Assembly: GCF_003014485.1 (NCBI RefSeq)
Contig: NZ_PYGA01000017.1
Span: forward strand, 124,001-188,000
Origin: Murinocardiopsis flavida
Lineage (GTDB): Bacteria; Actinomycetota; Actinomycetes; Streptosporangiales; Streptosporangiaceae
DNA length: 64,000 nucleotides
Direction: 5' to 3'
Below the pieces are notes generated by a model. That model saw only the letters and a program-made list of their open reading frames with translations, did no database searches and was not told the DNA's origin. The translations under genes were made by a program, and so were the position numbers. Positions 45,101 through 53,273 of this stretch are shown here, piece by piece (the stretch's first letter is position 1; the number at the start of each line of letters is the position of its first letter).

Positions 45101-45160
45101 TCGGGGCCGTTGATCGGGGCCGTTGATCGGGGCCGTCGATCAGGGCCGTCGATCAGGGCC
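45096..45160. repeat. Five 13-bp tandem repeats containing GATC
   Basis: Three copies of GTTGATCGGGGCC are followed by two of GTCGATCAGGGCC, head to tail. The first copy includes the Uma2 stop codon. It separates that gene from the convergent methyltransferase. Confidence 0.85.
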
Positions 45161-45200
45161 GTCGAACCGGTCAGCCGACCCAGTCCGCTGACAGCGGCTG

Positions 45201-45944
45201 TCACCGGCCGCCGGGGGCGTTCTTCACGATGACGTAGCGCATGTGGCGCCAGTGCGGGTCGTTGTCGAACTCCTCGGCGGCGACGACCCGTGCGCCGTTC
45301 GCCGCGGCGAGGGCCCGCACGGCGTCGCCCGGCATGGTGTGCATGCGCATCGGGGCGGGGTAGCCCAGTACGTGCCGCTGCACGAGCCGGGCGAGCGGCC
45401 GGGGTGTGAAACGCGACAGCAGGCCCACGGCGCTGCGCCGGTACAGGTCGGGGATCCCCACGACCACCGCCCCGCCCGGGCGCAGCACCCGCAGGAACTC
45501 CCGCAGGTAGCCGGCCGCCAGTTCGGGCGGCATGTGCTGGAGGACCAGGTTGCTGTAGCAGAAGTCGATCGTCCCGGTCTGGAGGCAGGCGAGGTCGGGG
45601 CGGGTGTTGTGCAGGTAGCGCACCTGTCCGGCGCAGTCGAGCCGGCGCGCGTGCACCAGCATGGGTTCGGCGATGTCGATCCCGACCACTTCGGCGAAGT
45701 GGTCGGTGAGCGCGATGCTCAGCCGTCCCGCGCCGCACCCGAAGTCGAGCGCCCGTTCCGTGGCGGGGCGCACCCCGAGCCGGTCGAGCCAGGCGACGGC
45801 CGCGTCGATCTCGGTGCGGCCGGTCTCCAGGAACTCCCGCTCGTCCCATTGTCCGCCGCGCTTGTCCGCGTGCGACAGGATCGCCCACAAGGGGTCGTCG
45901 GTGCCGAGTCGGGTCCAGTCGTCGCGCACTTCGGCAAGGCTCAT
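45201..45944 (-). CDS. Class I SAM-dependent methyltransferase
   Basis: The 247-residue enzyme starts MSLAEVRDDWTRLG behind GAGGGGG. The SAM-binding strand is ALDFGCGAGRLSIALTDHF, followed by VVGIDIAEPML, then FCYSNLVLQHMPPE and the VLRPGGAVVVGIPD strand of small-molecule methyltransferases. The C-terminal part (TPRPLARLVQRHVLGYP...) may cap the active site. No pathway context points to its substrate. Confidence 0.85.
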   Translation of the reverse strand: MSLAEVRDDWTRLGTDDPLWAILSHADKRGGQWDEREFLETGRTEIDAAVAWLDRLGVRPATERALDFGCGAGRLSIALTDHFAEVVGIDIAEPMLVHARRLDCAGQVRYLHNTRPDLACLQTGTIDFCYSNLVLQHMPPELAAGYLREFLRVLRPGGAVVVGIPDLYRRSAVGLLSRFTPRPLARLVQRHVLGYPAPMRMHTMPGDAVRALAAANGARVVAAEEFDNDPHWRHMRYVIVKNAPGGR

Positions 45945-45960
45945 CGTCGTATGCCCCCTC

Positions 45961-46018
45961 TGTCGCCCTGCACTGTCGCGGGCGTCCCGTTGTCGCCCTG
46001 CGCTGTCGCAGGCGTTCC
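45961..46018. repeat. Two 28-bp direct repeats upstream of the methyltransferase
   Basis: TGTCGCCCTGCACTGTCGCG at 45961 and TGTCGCCCTGCGCTGTCGCA at 45991 continue as 28-base near-copies with a 30-base period. They lie in the divergent region between the methyltransferase and the lipoprotein genes. Confidence 0.7.
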
Positions 46019-46196
46019 TTGGTTCGAACGCAAAGCTACGGATCGGGGCGCGGCCGCACAGGAACCCCAGGGTCCCGTCCGAAGGTGGTGCTGGCGCCAC
46101 CCGCGTTGGCACCCGCGCATGGTGGTGGGAGCCGGACCGGCCGCGTGAGTATGGACCCCTGCAACACGACAGCAGCACGGGAGAGGTGGCACGGGA

Positions 46197-47171
46197 ATGG
46201 ACGCCAAGGCGGGCACGGCATTCGGGCGCGGACTGCGGTCGGCGGCGCCCATCGCACTGGCCGCGCTGGGGGTGTTCGCCCTGAGCGGCTGCGGGAGTGC
46301 GGCACTGGGCGATGCCACCGAGAAGCGCGCGGACGACTCCTACGGCGGGATCACCTCGCTGGACCTGCGCAACACCGACGGAGAGACCAGTGTCACCGGC
46401 GCCGACGTCGACGAGGTGCGGGTGGAGCGGGTCCACACCTACAGCGACAAGGCACCGAGCGAGAAGATCACCGACCACGGCGGCACTCTCCGGGTCGACT
46501 CCGGCGACTGCGGCGAGGAATGGACGTTCGTCGGCGGCCGGTGCACCACGGACTACACGGTCACCGTCCCCTTCGGCACGAAGGTGACGCTGCGCGGCGA
46601 CGACGGCGAGATCACCGTCGCCGACCCCCGCGCCGCCGTCGACATCAAGGCGACGGACGGCGACGTCACCCTCTCCGGCGCGGCGGGCGCCGTGAAGCTG
46701 GGCGCTGCGGACGGTTCCCTGCGGCTCGACGGCGTCACCGCCGATTCCATCGCCGCCACCACCCAGGACGGCTCGATCGACATCACCGCGAAGGACCGCC
46801 TCGGTTCCCTGGCAGCGAACGCCGAGGACGGCGACGTCACCGTCACCACCGGCAAGGAGGTCGGCAGCCTCAAGGCCGCGGCAAAGGACGGCGACGTCTC
46901 GATCGCCACCGAGGGGCGCGCCGGTTCACTCGCGGCCGACACGCACGACGGCGATGTGAGCGTCGCTGCCGGGGGAGCGTTCGGCGCGCTCGCGGCCACG
47001 ACCAAGGACGGCGACATCACCGTGGACACCCCGGTGGGCGGCGGGCCCTACGCGGTCAAGACCGACACCGGCGACGGGCCGGTCGAGGTCGACGTGCCGC
47101 GGAAGAAGGGCGCGGACGCCACGATCGACGCCTCGACCTCCGACGGCGCGATCACCGTCCGCGAACGCTGA
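46197..47171 (+). CDS. Lipoprotein with DUF4097-like beta-solenoid repeats
   Basis: The 324-residue protein has a signal peptide with lipobox LSGC (FALSGCGSAA, cysteine about residue 31), so it is anchored outside the cytoplasmic membrane. The mature part is built of about seven repeats of roughly 20 residues with the consensus DGDVTV...GSLAA, as in EDGDVTVTTGKEVGSLKAAA. This fits the DUF4097 / putative adhesin beta-solenoid. A disulfide is possible between the cysteines of DCGEEW and GRCTTD. Function is unknown; such proteins often act as surface or envelope-stress factors. Confidence 0.8.
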   Translation: MDAKAGTAFGRGLRSAAPIALAALGVFALSGCGSAALGDATEKRADDSYGGITSLDLRNTDGETSVTGADVDEVRVERVHTYSDKAPSEKITDHGGTLRVDSGDCGEEWTFVGGRCTTDYTVTVPFGTKVTLRGDDGEITVADPRAAVDIKATDGDVTLSGAAGAVKLGAADGSLRLDGVTADSIAATTQDGSIDITAKDRLGSLAANAEDGDVTVTTGKEVGSLKAAAKDGDVSIATEGRAGSLAADTHDGDVSVAAGGAFGALAATTKDGDITVDTPVGGGPYAVKTDTGDGPVEVDVPRKKGADATIDASTSDGAITVRER

Positions 47172-47270
47172 TCCGCGGGCCGGACGCCGCGCGGCGCCCC
47201 TCTCCGATCACCGTCTGAGCTGCGGGTTCCCCCCGGGCGCGGATCGGTCGAAGCGGCGGCGGGGACGGGC

Positions 47271-47299
47271 GCCGCGCCCGCGGGAAGAACGGGCGCGGC
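47271..47299 (+). terminator. Hairpin in the lipoprotein-galE gap
   Basis: GCCGCGCCCG and CGGGCGCGGC form a perfect 10-base-pair stem with a 9-base loop, 99 bases after the lipoprotein stop. It may end that transcript. The rest of the 276-base gap shows no gene, and galE has no clear ribosome-binding site. Confidence 0.5.
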
Positions 47300-47447
47300 A
47301 AGAAGATCACCGGCGCATGGCATCCGGCGGGGCCACCCCGGCGTCCTCAACCGAGTATCCGGGTTTGGTCCTACCCCAGGAAGGAGCCGACGAGGAGGGG
47401 ACACCCCGCCGCCGCCCCCAGGCGCCGGCGATCTCGTCGGGCATCTG

Positions 47448-48461
47448 ATGAACGTTCTTCTCACCGGCGGAGCCGGTTTCATCGGCACGCACACAGCGGT
47501 ACGGCTGCTCGCCGCCGGACACGATGTCGTCGTGCTCGACTCCCTCGTCAACGGGAGCGCCGAAGCGGTCCGCAGGGTCGAGCGCATCAGCGGTCGGCCC
47601 GTGCCGTTCTACTGCGGCGACAGCGCCGACGCGATCCTGGTCGACAAGGTCATCGCCGATCACGGCGTCGACGCCGTCGTGCACTGCGCGGGGCTGAAGG
47701 CCGTGGGCGAGTCCACCGGGCAGCCGCTGCGCTACTACCGCAACAACCTCGACGCGCTGCTCACCCTGTGCGAGGTCATGGAGGCGCGGGGGGTGCGACG
47801 GCTGGTGTACAGCTCGTCGGCGACCGTCTACGGCGACCCCGCCCAGGTGCCCATCACCGAGGACATGGCGCTGAGCTGCACCAACCCCTACGGTGCGACG
47901 AAGCTGTTCGGCGAGCGGATCCTCGGCGACCTCGCCGCGGCCGCGCCGGAGTGGCACATCATCGCGCTGCGCTACTTCAACCCGGTCGGCGCGCACTCCA
48001 GCGGGCTCATCGGCGAGGACCCGCAGGGCGTGCCGAACAACCTGTTCCCCTACATCACGCAGGTCGCCGCGGGGCGCCGGGACCGCCTGCGGGTGTACGG
48101 CGACGACTACGCGACCCCCGACGGCACCGGGGTGCGCGACTACCTGCACGTGGACGACCTCGCCCGCGGGCATGTGGCGGCGATCGAGCACCTCGGCGCG
48201 GCGCCCGGCTACCGGGCCTACAACCTCGGCAGCGGGCACGGGGTCTCGGTGCTCGAAGCGGTGCGCGCCTTCGAGCGGGCGAGCGGGGCCGAGGTGCCCT
48301 TCGAGGTGGTCGAACGGCGGCCCGGCGACATCGCCGCCTGCTACGCCGACCCGTCGGCGGCGCGGCGCGACCTCGGGTGGACCGCCGTCAAGACCATCGA
48401 CGACGCCTGCGCCGACTCCTGGCGCTGGCAGACGGCCAACCCGGTGGGCTACGGCGACTGA
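47448..48461 (+). CDS. galE: UDP-glucose 4-epimerase
   Basis: The 337-residue NAD enzyme interconverts UDP-glucose and UDP-galactose for cell-surface glycans. It has MNVLLTGGAGFIGTHTAVRL, the catalytic YSSSATVYGDP, NPYGATKLFGE (Tyr and Lys), and the sugar-binding ALRYFNPVGAHSSGLIGEDP. All key residues are present. The stop lies 3 bases from the end of the convergent monooxygenase gene. Confidence 0.95.
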   Translation: MNVLLTGGAGFIGTHTAVRLLAAGHDVVVLDSLVNGSAEAVRRVERISGRPVPFYCGDSADAILVDKVIADHGVDAVVHCAGLKAVGESTGQPLRYYRNNLDALLTLCEVMEARGVRRLVYSSSATVYGDPAQVPITEDMALSCTNPYGATKLFGERILGDLAAAAPEWHIIALRYFNPVGAHSSGLIGEDPQGVPNNLFPYITQVAAGRRDRLRVYGDDYATPDGTGVRDYLHVDDLARGHVAAIEHLGAAPGYRAYNLGSGHGVSVLEAVRAFERASGAEVPFEVVERRPGDIAACYADPSAARRDLGWTAVKTIDDACADSWRWQTANPVGYGD

Positions 48462-48464
48462 CCC

Positions 48465-49730
48465 TCAGCCGCGCGGCACGGGGCGCTCGGGCGAGCGCAC
48501 GTGCTCGGGGCGGATGCCGTACACCATCGACCGGGCGATGAAGGACGACCACGCCCTGCTGCCCGCCACGGCGCGCAGCGGTGCGGGGAGCGCCGCCATC
48601 CCGCCGCCGCGGAGCAGGGCGCGTTCGAGCACCTGGGTCTGGATGAGGCGCTGGATCGCCTGGGTGCCCACCGTCGGCGTCCACCGTTGCCGGCGGACCT
48701 GCGCCAGCAGGTCGGGGTTGAGCGTCCTGGTGAACCGGTCGGGGTGGCCCTGTGCGTCGTGCAGCCGCTCGGCCAGCAGGTTCGCCGTGGCGACCGCGTC
48801 CTGGACGGCGAGGTTGATGCCGACCCCGCCCACCGGTGACATGGCGTGTGCGGCGTCGCCGATGGCGAGGAACCCGGCCCGGTGCCAGGTGGGCAGCCGG
48901 TTGAGCTCCACGTTCAGGAACGCGACCCGGTCGAACGAGTGGACCTCCTCGGTGACCCGCCCGTCGAGGAACGGCAGGAGTTCCACCAGCCGGTCCTGGA
49001 AGACCTTGATCCCGTCGGCCTTGACCTGCTCGATGCCGCCCTTGGGGATGAGGTAGGCGAGCTGCCAGTAGTCGCCGCGGTCGACCGCGACGACCATGGC
49101 GCCGGAGCCGAGGCGCCCGTTCAGGCCGTCGGGGTCGTCCGGGCGGCGGCTCACTTGCAGCCACAGCACGTCGATGGGCGCCCCGAGGTTCACCGGGGTC
49201 AGCCCGGCGGCGTCGCGCAGCGCGGAGTCGCGGCCCTCGGCGGAGACGGTGAGGACGGCGCGCAGTTCGTGGCTGCCCTCGGCGTCCTCGTACACCAGGC
49301 CGCGGGTGGCGCCGCCCTCGTCGAGGAGGCCGGTGCTCTTGGCGTTCATGCGCAGCCGGAACCCCGGGTAGCGCGCCGCGTGCTCCGTGAGCATGGTGAG
49401 GAAGTCCCACTGGGGGATCATCGCGATGTGCTTGTAGCGCCCCGGCAGCTTGGCGAGGTCGCCGTTGACGAAGGGCTGCTCGGGCGAGCCGATGGTCAGC
49501 CGGTGCAGCTTGCGGTGCGGGATGCGGTCGATCTGCCCGCCGAGCCCGAGTTCGTCAAGGGTCTCCAGGGTGGACGGGTGCACGGTGTCGCCGCGGAAGT
49601 CGCGCAGGAAGTCGCCGTGCTTTTCGAGGACCGTGACCTCGACGCCCGCGCGGGCGAGCAGCAGGCCGAGCATGATCCCGGCGGGGCCGCCGCCGGATAC
49701 GGCGACGGTGGTGGTCTCGTTGCGGTCCAT
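48465..49730 (-). CDS. FAD-dependent monooxygenase (PHBH-like)
   Basis: The 421-residue flavoprotein starts MDRNETTTVAVSGGGPAGIM, with the FAD GxGxxG region and the group A motif VLEKHGDFLRDFRGDTVHP. The second FAD motif is AGFLAIGDAAHAMSPVGGVG. It has no C-terminal thioredoxin-like domain. The pattern is that of single-component aromatic hydroxylases using NAD(P)H and O2, or of related halogenases and reductases. The substrate is unknown, and no aromatic pathway is nearby. Confidence 0.85.
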   Translation of the reverse strand: MDRNETTTVAVSGGGPAGIMLGLLLARAGVEVTVLEKHGDFLRDFRGDTVHPSTLETLDELGLGGQIDRIPHRKLHRLTIGSPEQPFVNGDLAKLPGRYKHIAMIPQWDFLTMLTEHAARYPGFRLRMNAKSTGLLDEGGATRGLVYEDAEGSHELRAVLTVSAEGRDSALRDAAGLTPVNLGAPIDVLWLQVSRRPDDPDGLNGRLGSGAMVVAVDRGDYWQLAYLIPKGGIEQVKADGIKVFQDRLVELLPFLDGRVTEEVHSFDRVAFLNVELNRLPTWHRAGFLAIGDAAHAMSPVGGVGINLAVQDAVATANLLAERLHDAQGHPDRFTRTLNPDLLAQVRRQRWTPTVGTQAIQRLIQTQVLERALLRGGGMAALPAPLRAVAGSRAWSSFIARSMVYGIRPEHVRSPERPVPRG

Positions 49731-49917
49731 GGAGAGTCCCTCGGAAGTGGGCGGGCGGCGCGTGCGGGTCACCTCGACATGTAATGAATCGAACGCGCCG
49801 CCCGGCCGCTTGTCCAGTGCACCGGACGTCCATTTCCGGCCGCGGACCCGCCCCGGGCGCCACACCTCGGTTACCGCCGGGTAGTCAATGGCGGGTGCTG
49901 GAATTAAGCTTCCCGGC

Positions 49918-51480
49918 ATGGGCAACGCCACGCACACCGCCACCCTCTCCGCGGACCTCGTCGACCGCCTCACCCGGCACGTGGTCAGCGGCGGCGGCGA
50001 GAAGACCGCCACCGTCGCGCCCTTCACCGGCAAGCCGCTGGTCGAACTCCCGGTGAGCACGGCGGGCGACGTCGCGGCGGCGTTCTCCCGGGCCCGCGCG
50101 GCCCAGCGCGACTGGGCGGCGATGCCGCCGCGCGACCGCGTCGAACCCTTCCTGCGCTTCCACGACCTCGTCCTCGACCGCCAGACCGAGATCCTCGACA
50201 TCCTGCAATGGGAGACCGGCAAGGCGCGCAGGCACGCCTTCGAGGAGGTGTACGACGCCGCGGCCGGCACGCTGTACTACGCGCGCCAGGCCCCGCGGCT
50301 GCTGCGCCGCAGCCGCACCATGGGCGCCGTCCCCCTGGCGACCCGCACCTACGTGCACCGGCAGGCCAAAGGCGCGGTCAGCGTCATCACCCCGTGGAAC
50401 TACCCGCTGGCGCTGCCGGTGGGCGACGCCGTCCCCGCGCTCCTCGCCGGCAACGCCGTCGTCGCCAAGCCCGACACCCAGACCGCGCTCACCGCGCTGT
50501 GGGCCATCGACCTGCTCATCGAGGCCGGGCTGCCGGCCGACCTGTGGCTGCCGGTGCTCGGCGAGCCCGCGCAGATCGGCGACCCGCTCATCGAGCACGC
50601 CGATTACGTCGCGTTCACCGGGTCCTCCGCCGCGGGCGCCGCCGTCGCGCAGAAGGCCGCCGCCCGGCTCATCGGCTGCTCCGCCGAGCTCGGCGGCAAG
50701 AACCCGATGATCGTCTGCGAGGACGCCCATCTCGACAGCACCGTCGAGGGCGCCCTGCGGGCGTGCTTCTCCAACGCCGGGCAGCTGTGCATCGCCATGG
50801 AGCGGGTGTACGTCCACGAATCCCGCTTCGACGAGTTCACCGCGAAGTTCGCGGCGGCGGTGGGCGACATGACCCTCAACTCGGAACTCGACTTCTCCGC
50901 CGACATGGGCTCGCTCACCTACCAGCGCCAACTCGACCGGGTGGCGGCGCACGTCGACGACGCCCGCGCCAAGGGGGCCACCGTCCTCGCCGGGGGCCGC
51001 CCCCGCCCCGACCTCGGCCCGCTGTTCTACGAGCCAACGGTCCTCAGCGGCGTGCGGCCCGCCATGAGCGCCTGCGCCGAGGAGACCTTCGGCCCGGTCG
51101 TCTCCGTGTACGCCTTCACCGACGAGAACGACGCCGTCGAGCGCGCCAACGACACCGAGTTCGGGCTGAACGCCAGCGTGTGGACCAAGGACGTCGCACG
51201 GGGCCGCCGCATCGCCGAGCGCATCCGCGCGGGCACCGTCAACATCAACGAGGGCTACGGTGCCGCCTGGGCGAGCTACGGCGCGCCGATGGGCGGCATG
51301 AAGCGCTCCGGGCTGGGCCGCCGCCACGGCCACGAGGGGCTGCTGCGCTACACCGAGGCCCAGACCATCGCCAGCCAGCACTTCGTCGGCCTGGCCGGGC
51401 CGCCCGGCACCAGCGGGCAGATGCTCGCCAAGGCCATGACCACGGGCGCCCGGCTGATGAAGCGGTTCCGCATCCGCTGA
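49918..51480 (+). CDS. Succinate-semialdehyde dehydrogenase family enzyme (GabD2-like)
   Basis: The NAD(P)-dependent aldehyde dehydrogenase has [20 protein letters not shown], the general base ELGGKN, the catalytic cysteine in [14 protein letters not shown] and [13 protein letters not shown]. It is close to actinobacterial succinic semialdehyde dehydrogenases that lie before guaA. Start [11 protein letters not shown] gives 520 residues; ATG 49888 would add ten. It might also oxidise 2-oxoglutarate semialdehyde, which the sugar-acid cluster could produce, but it is 18 kb away and not under a matching operator. Confidence 0.88.
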   Translation: MGNATHTATLSADLVDRLTRHVVSGGGEKTATVAPFTGKPLVELPVSTAGDVAAAFSRARAAQRDWAAMPPRDRVEPFLRFHDLVLDRQTEILDILQWETGKARRHAFEEVYDAAAGTLYYARQAPRLLRRSRTMGAVPLATRTYVHRQAKGAVSVITPWNYPLALPVGDAVPALLAGNAVVAKPDTQTALTALWAIDLLIEAGLPADLWLPVLGEPAQIGDPLIEHADYVAFTGSSAAGAAVAQKAAARLIGCSAELGGKNPMIVCEDAHLDSTVEGALRACFSNAGQLCIAMERVYVHESRFDEFTAKFAAAVGDMTLNSELDFSADMGSLTYQRQLDRVAAHVDDARAKGATVLAGGRPRPDLGPLFYEPTVLSGVRPAMSACAEETFGPVVSVYAFTDENDAVERANDTEFGLNASVWTKDVARGRRIAERIRAGTVNINEGYGAAWASYGAPMGGMKRSGLGRRHGHEGLLRYTEAQTIASQHFVGLAGPPGTSGQMLAKAMTTGARLMKRFRIR

Positions 51481-51614
51481 GGAGAGCGGTCCGCGGCGCG
51501 GCGCCCCCCGCGGTCCGCCCGTGGTTCCGCGGTCGCGCGGAGCACCGCCCGCGGTGTGCTCGCGGGGTCCTAGACTGGTGGCAATCAACAACCCACCTGC
51601 GGGAAGGCCGCCAC

Positions 51615-53201
51615 GTGTCCGTTGCCGGTGCTGCCGACAGCACGTTCGACACCGTCCTCGTCATCGACTTCGGTGCGCAGTACGCCCAGTTGATCGCGCG
51701 GCGCGTGCGCGAATGCCACGTGTACAGCGAGATCGTCCCCTCGACCATGCCCGTCGCCGAGATGCTGGCGAAGCGGCCCAAGGCCATCATCCTGTCGGGC
51801 GGTCCGGCGTCCATCTACGCCGACGGCGCCCCGCAGGTCCCCGAGGGCCTGTTCGAGACCGGCATCCCGACCCTCGGCATCTGCTACGGCTTCCAGGCCA
51901 TGGTGCGCGGGCTGGGCGGCTCGGTCGAACGCACCGGGCGGTCGGAGTTCGGCCGCACCCGGCTCGACTGCGCCACCGACACCGTGCTGTTCCACACCCT
52001 CCCCGGTGTGCAGTCGGTGTGGATGTCGCACGGCGACTCCGTGGTCGAGGCGCCCGCCGGGTTCCGGGTCAGCGGCAGTACCGCCAGCACCCCCGTCGCC
52101 GCCATGGAGGACCCCGAGCGCGCGCTGTTCGGTGTCCAGTTCCACCCCGAGGTCATGCACACCGAGCACGGCCAGGCGCTGCTGCGGCACTTCCTGTACG
52201 ACGGCGCGGGCTGCCGGCCCAACTGGACGATGGTCAACATCGTCGAGGAGCAGGTCGCCCGGGTGCGCTCCGAGGTCGGCGCCAAGCGGGTCGTCTGCGC
52301 ACTCAGCGGCGGCGTCGACTCCGCGGTCGCGGGCGCGCTCGTGCAGCGCGCCATCGGCGACCAGCTCACCTGCGTCTTCGTCGATCACGGGCTGCTGCGC
52401 AAGGGCGAGGCCGAGCAGGTCGAGAAGGACTTCGTCGCGGCCACCGGCGTCTCGCTGAAGGTGGTGGACGCCCAGGACCGCTTCCTCGACGCGCTCGCCG
52501 GGGTCAGCGACCCCGAGGAGAAGCGCAAGATCATCGGCCGCGAGTTCATCCGCGTCTTCGAGCAGGCCGCCCGCGAGGTGGTCGCCGCGGGCGGCGCCGC
52601 CGACGAACCCGTGGAGTTCCTCGTCCAGGGCACCCTGTACCCCGACGTGGTGGAGTCCGGCGGCGGCACCGGTACCGCGAACATCAAGTCGCACCACAAC
52701 GTGGGCGGCCTCCCGGAGGATCTTCGGTTCACCCTGGTCGAGCCGCTGCGCGAGCTGTTCAAGGACGAGGTGCGGCGGGTCGGCGAGGAACTGGGGCTGC
52801 CCGCCGAGATGGTGTGGCGCCAGCCGTTCCCGGGGCCCGGCCTCGGCATCCGCATCATCGGCTCCGTCACCCGCGAACGCCTCGACATCCTGCGCGAGGC
52901 CGACGCCATCGCCCGCGACGAGCTGTCGCGCGCGGGGCTCGACCGCCACATCTGGCAGTGCCCGGTCGTGCTGCTGGCCGACGTCCGGTCGGTGGGTGTG
53001 CAGGGCGACGGCCGCACCTACGGCCACCCGGTGGTGCTGCGCCCTGTCACCAGCGAGGACGCCATGACCGCCGACTGGGCCCAGGTCCCCTACGAGGTGT
53101 TGGGCACCATCTCCAACCGCATCACCAACGAGGTCCCCGAGATCAACCGGGTGACCCTCGACGTCACCAGCAAGCCCCCGGGCACCATCGAGTGGGAGTA
53201 G
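51615..53201 (+). CDS. guaA: GMP synthase (glutamine-hydrolysing)
   Basis: The 528-residue enzyme converts XMP to GMP. The amidotransferase half has [19 protein letters not shown] with nucleophile Cys90, and [15 protein letters not shown]. The synthetase half has the PP-loop [17 protein letters not shown], then [15 protein letters not shown] and the C-terminal dimerisation segment ending [11 protein letters not shown]. The GTG start has a GGAAGG site 7 bases before it. A TAGACT box at 51574 may be its -10 promoter element. Confidence 0.97.
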   Translation: MSVAGAADSTFDTVLVIDFGAQYAQLIARRVRECHVYSEIVPSTMPVAEMLAKRPKAIILSGGPASIYADGAPQVPEGLFETGIPTLGICYGFQAMVRGLGGSVERTGRSEFGRTRLDCATDTVLFHTLPGVQSVWMSHGDSVVEAPAGFRVSGSTASTPVAAMEDPERALFGVQFHPEVMHTEHGQALLRHFLYDGAGCRPNWTMVNIVEEQVARVRSEVGAKRVVCALSGGVDSAVAGALVQRAIGDQLTCVFVDHGLLRKGEAEQVEKDFVAATGVSLKVVDAQDRFLDALAGVSDPEEKRKIIGREFIRVFEQAAREVVAAGGAADEPVEFLVQGTLYPDVVESGGGTGTANIKSHHNVGGLPEDLRFTLVEPLRELFKDEVRRVGEELGLPAEMVWRQPFPGPGLGIRIIGSVTRERLDILREADAIARDELSRAGLDRHIWQCPVVLLADVRSVGVQGDGRTYGHPVVLRPVTSEDAMTADWAQVPYEVLGTISNRITNEVPEINRVTLDVTSKPPGTIEWE

Positions 53202-53273
53202 CCGGCGGATGACCGGGCGGGGCACGGCCGCGGCGCCGCGCCCCGCCCGGCCGCCCGCGCCGTCCCGGTGGCG

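Noticed and set aside
45096-45160. Possible CRISPR or att site in the 13-bp repeat
   Set aside because: Units are contiguous without spacers, and no integrase or cas gene is near.
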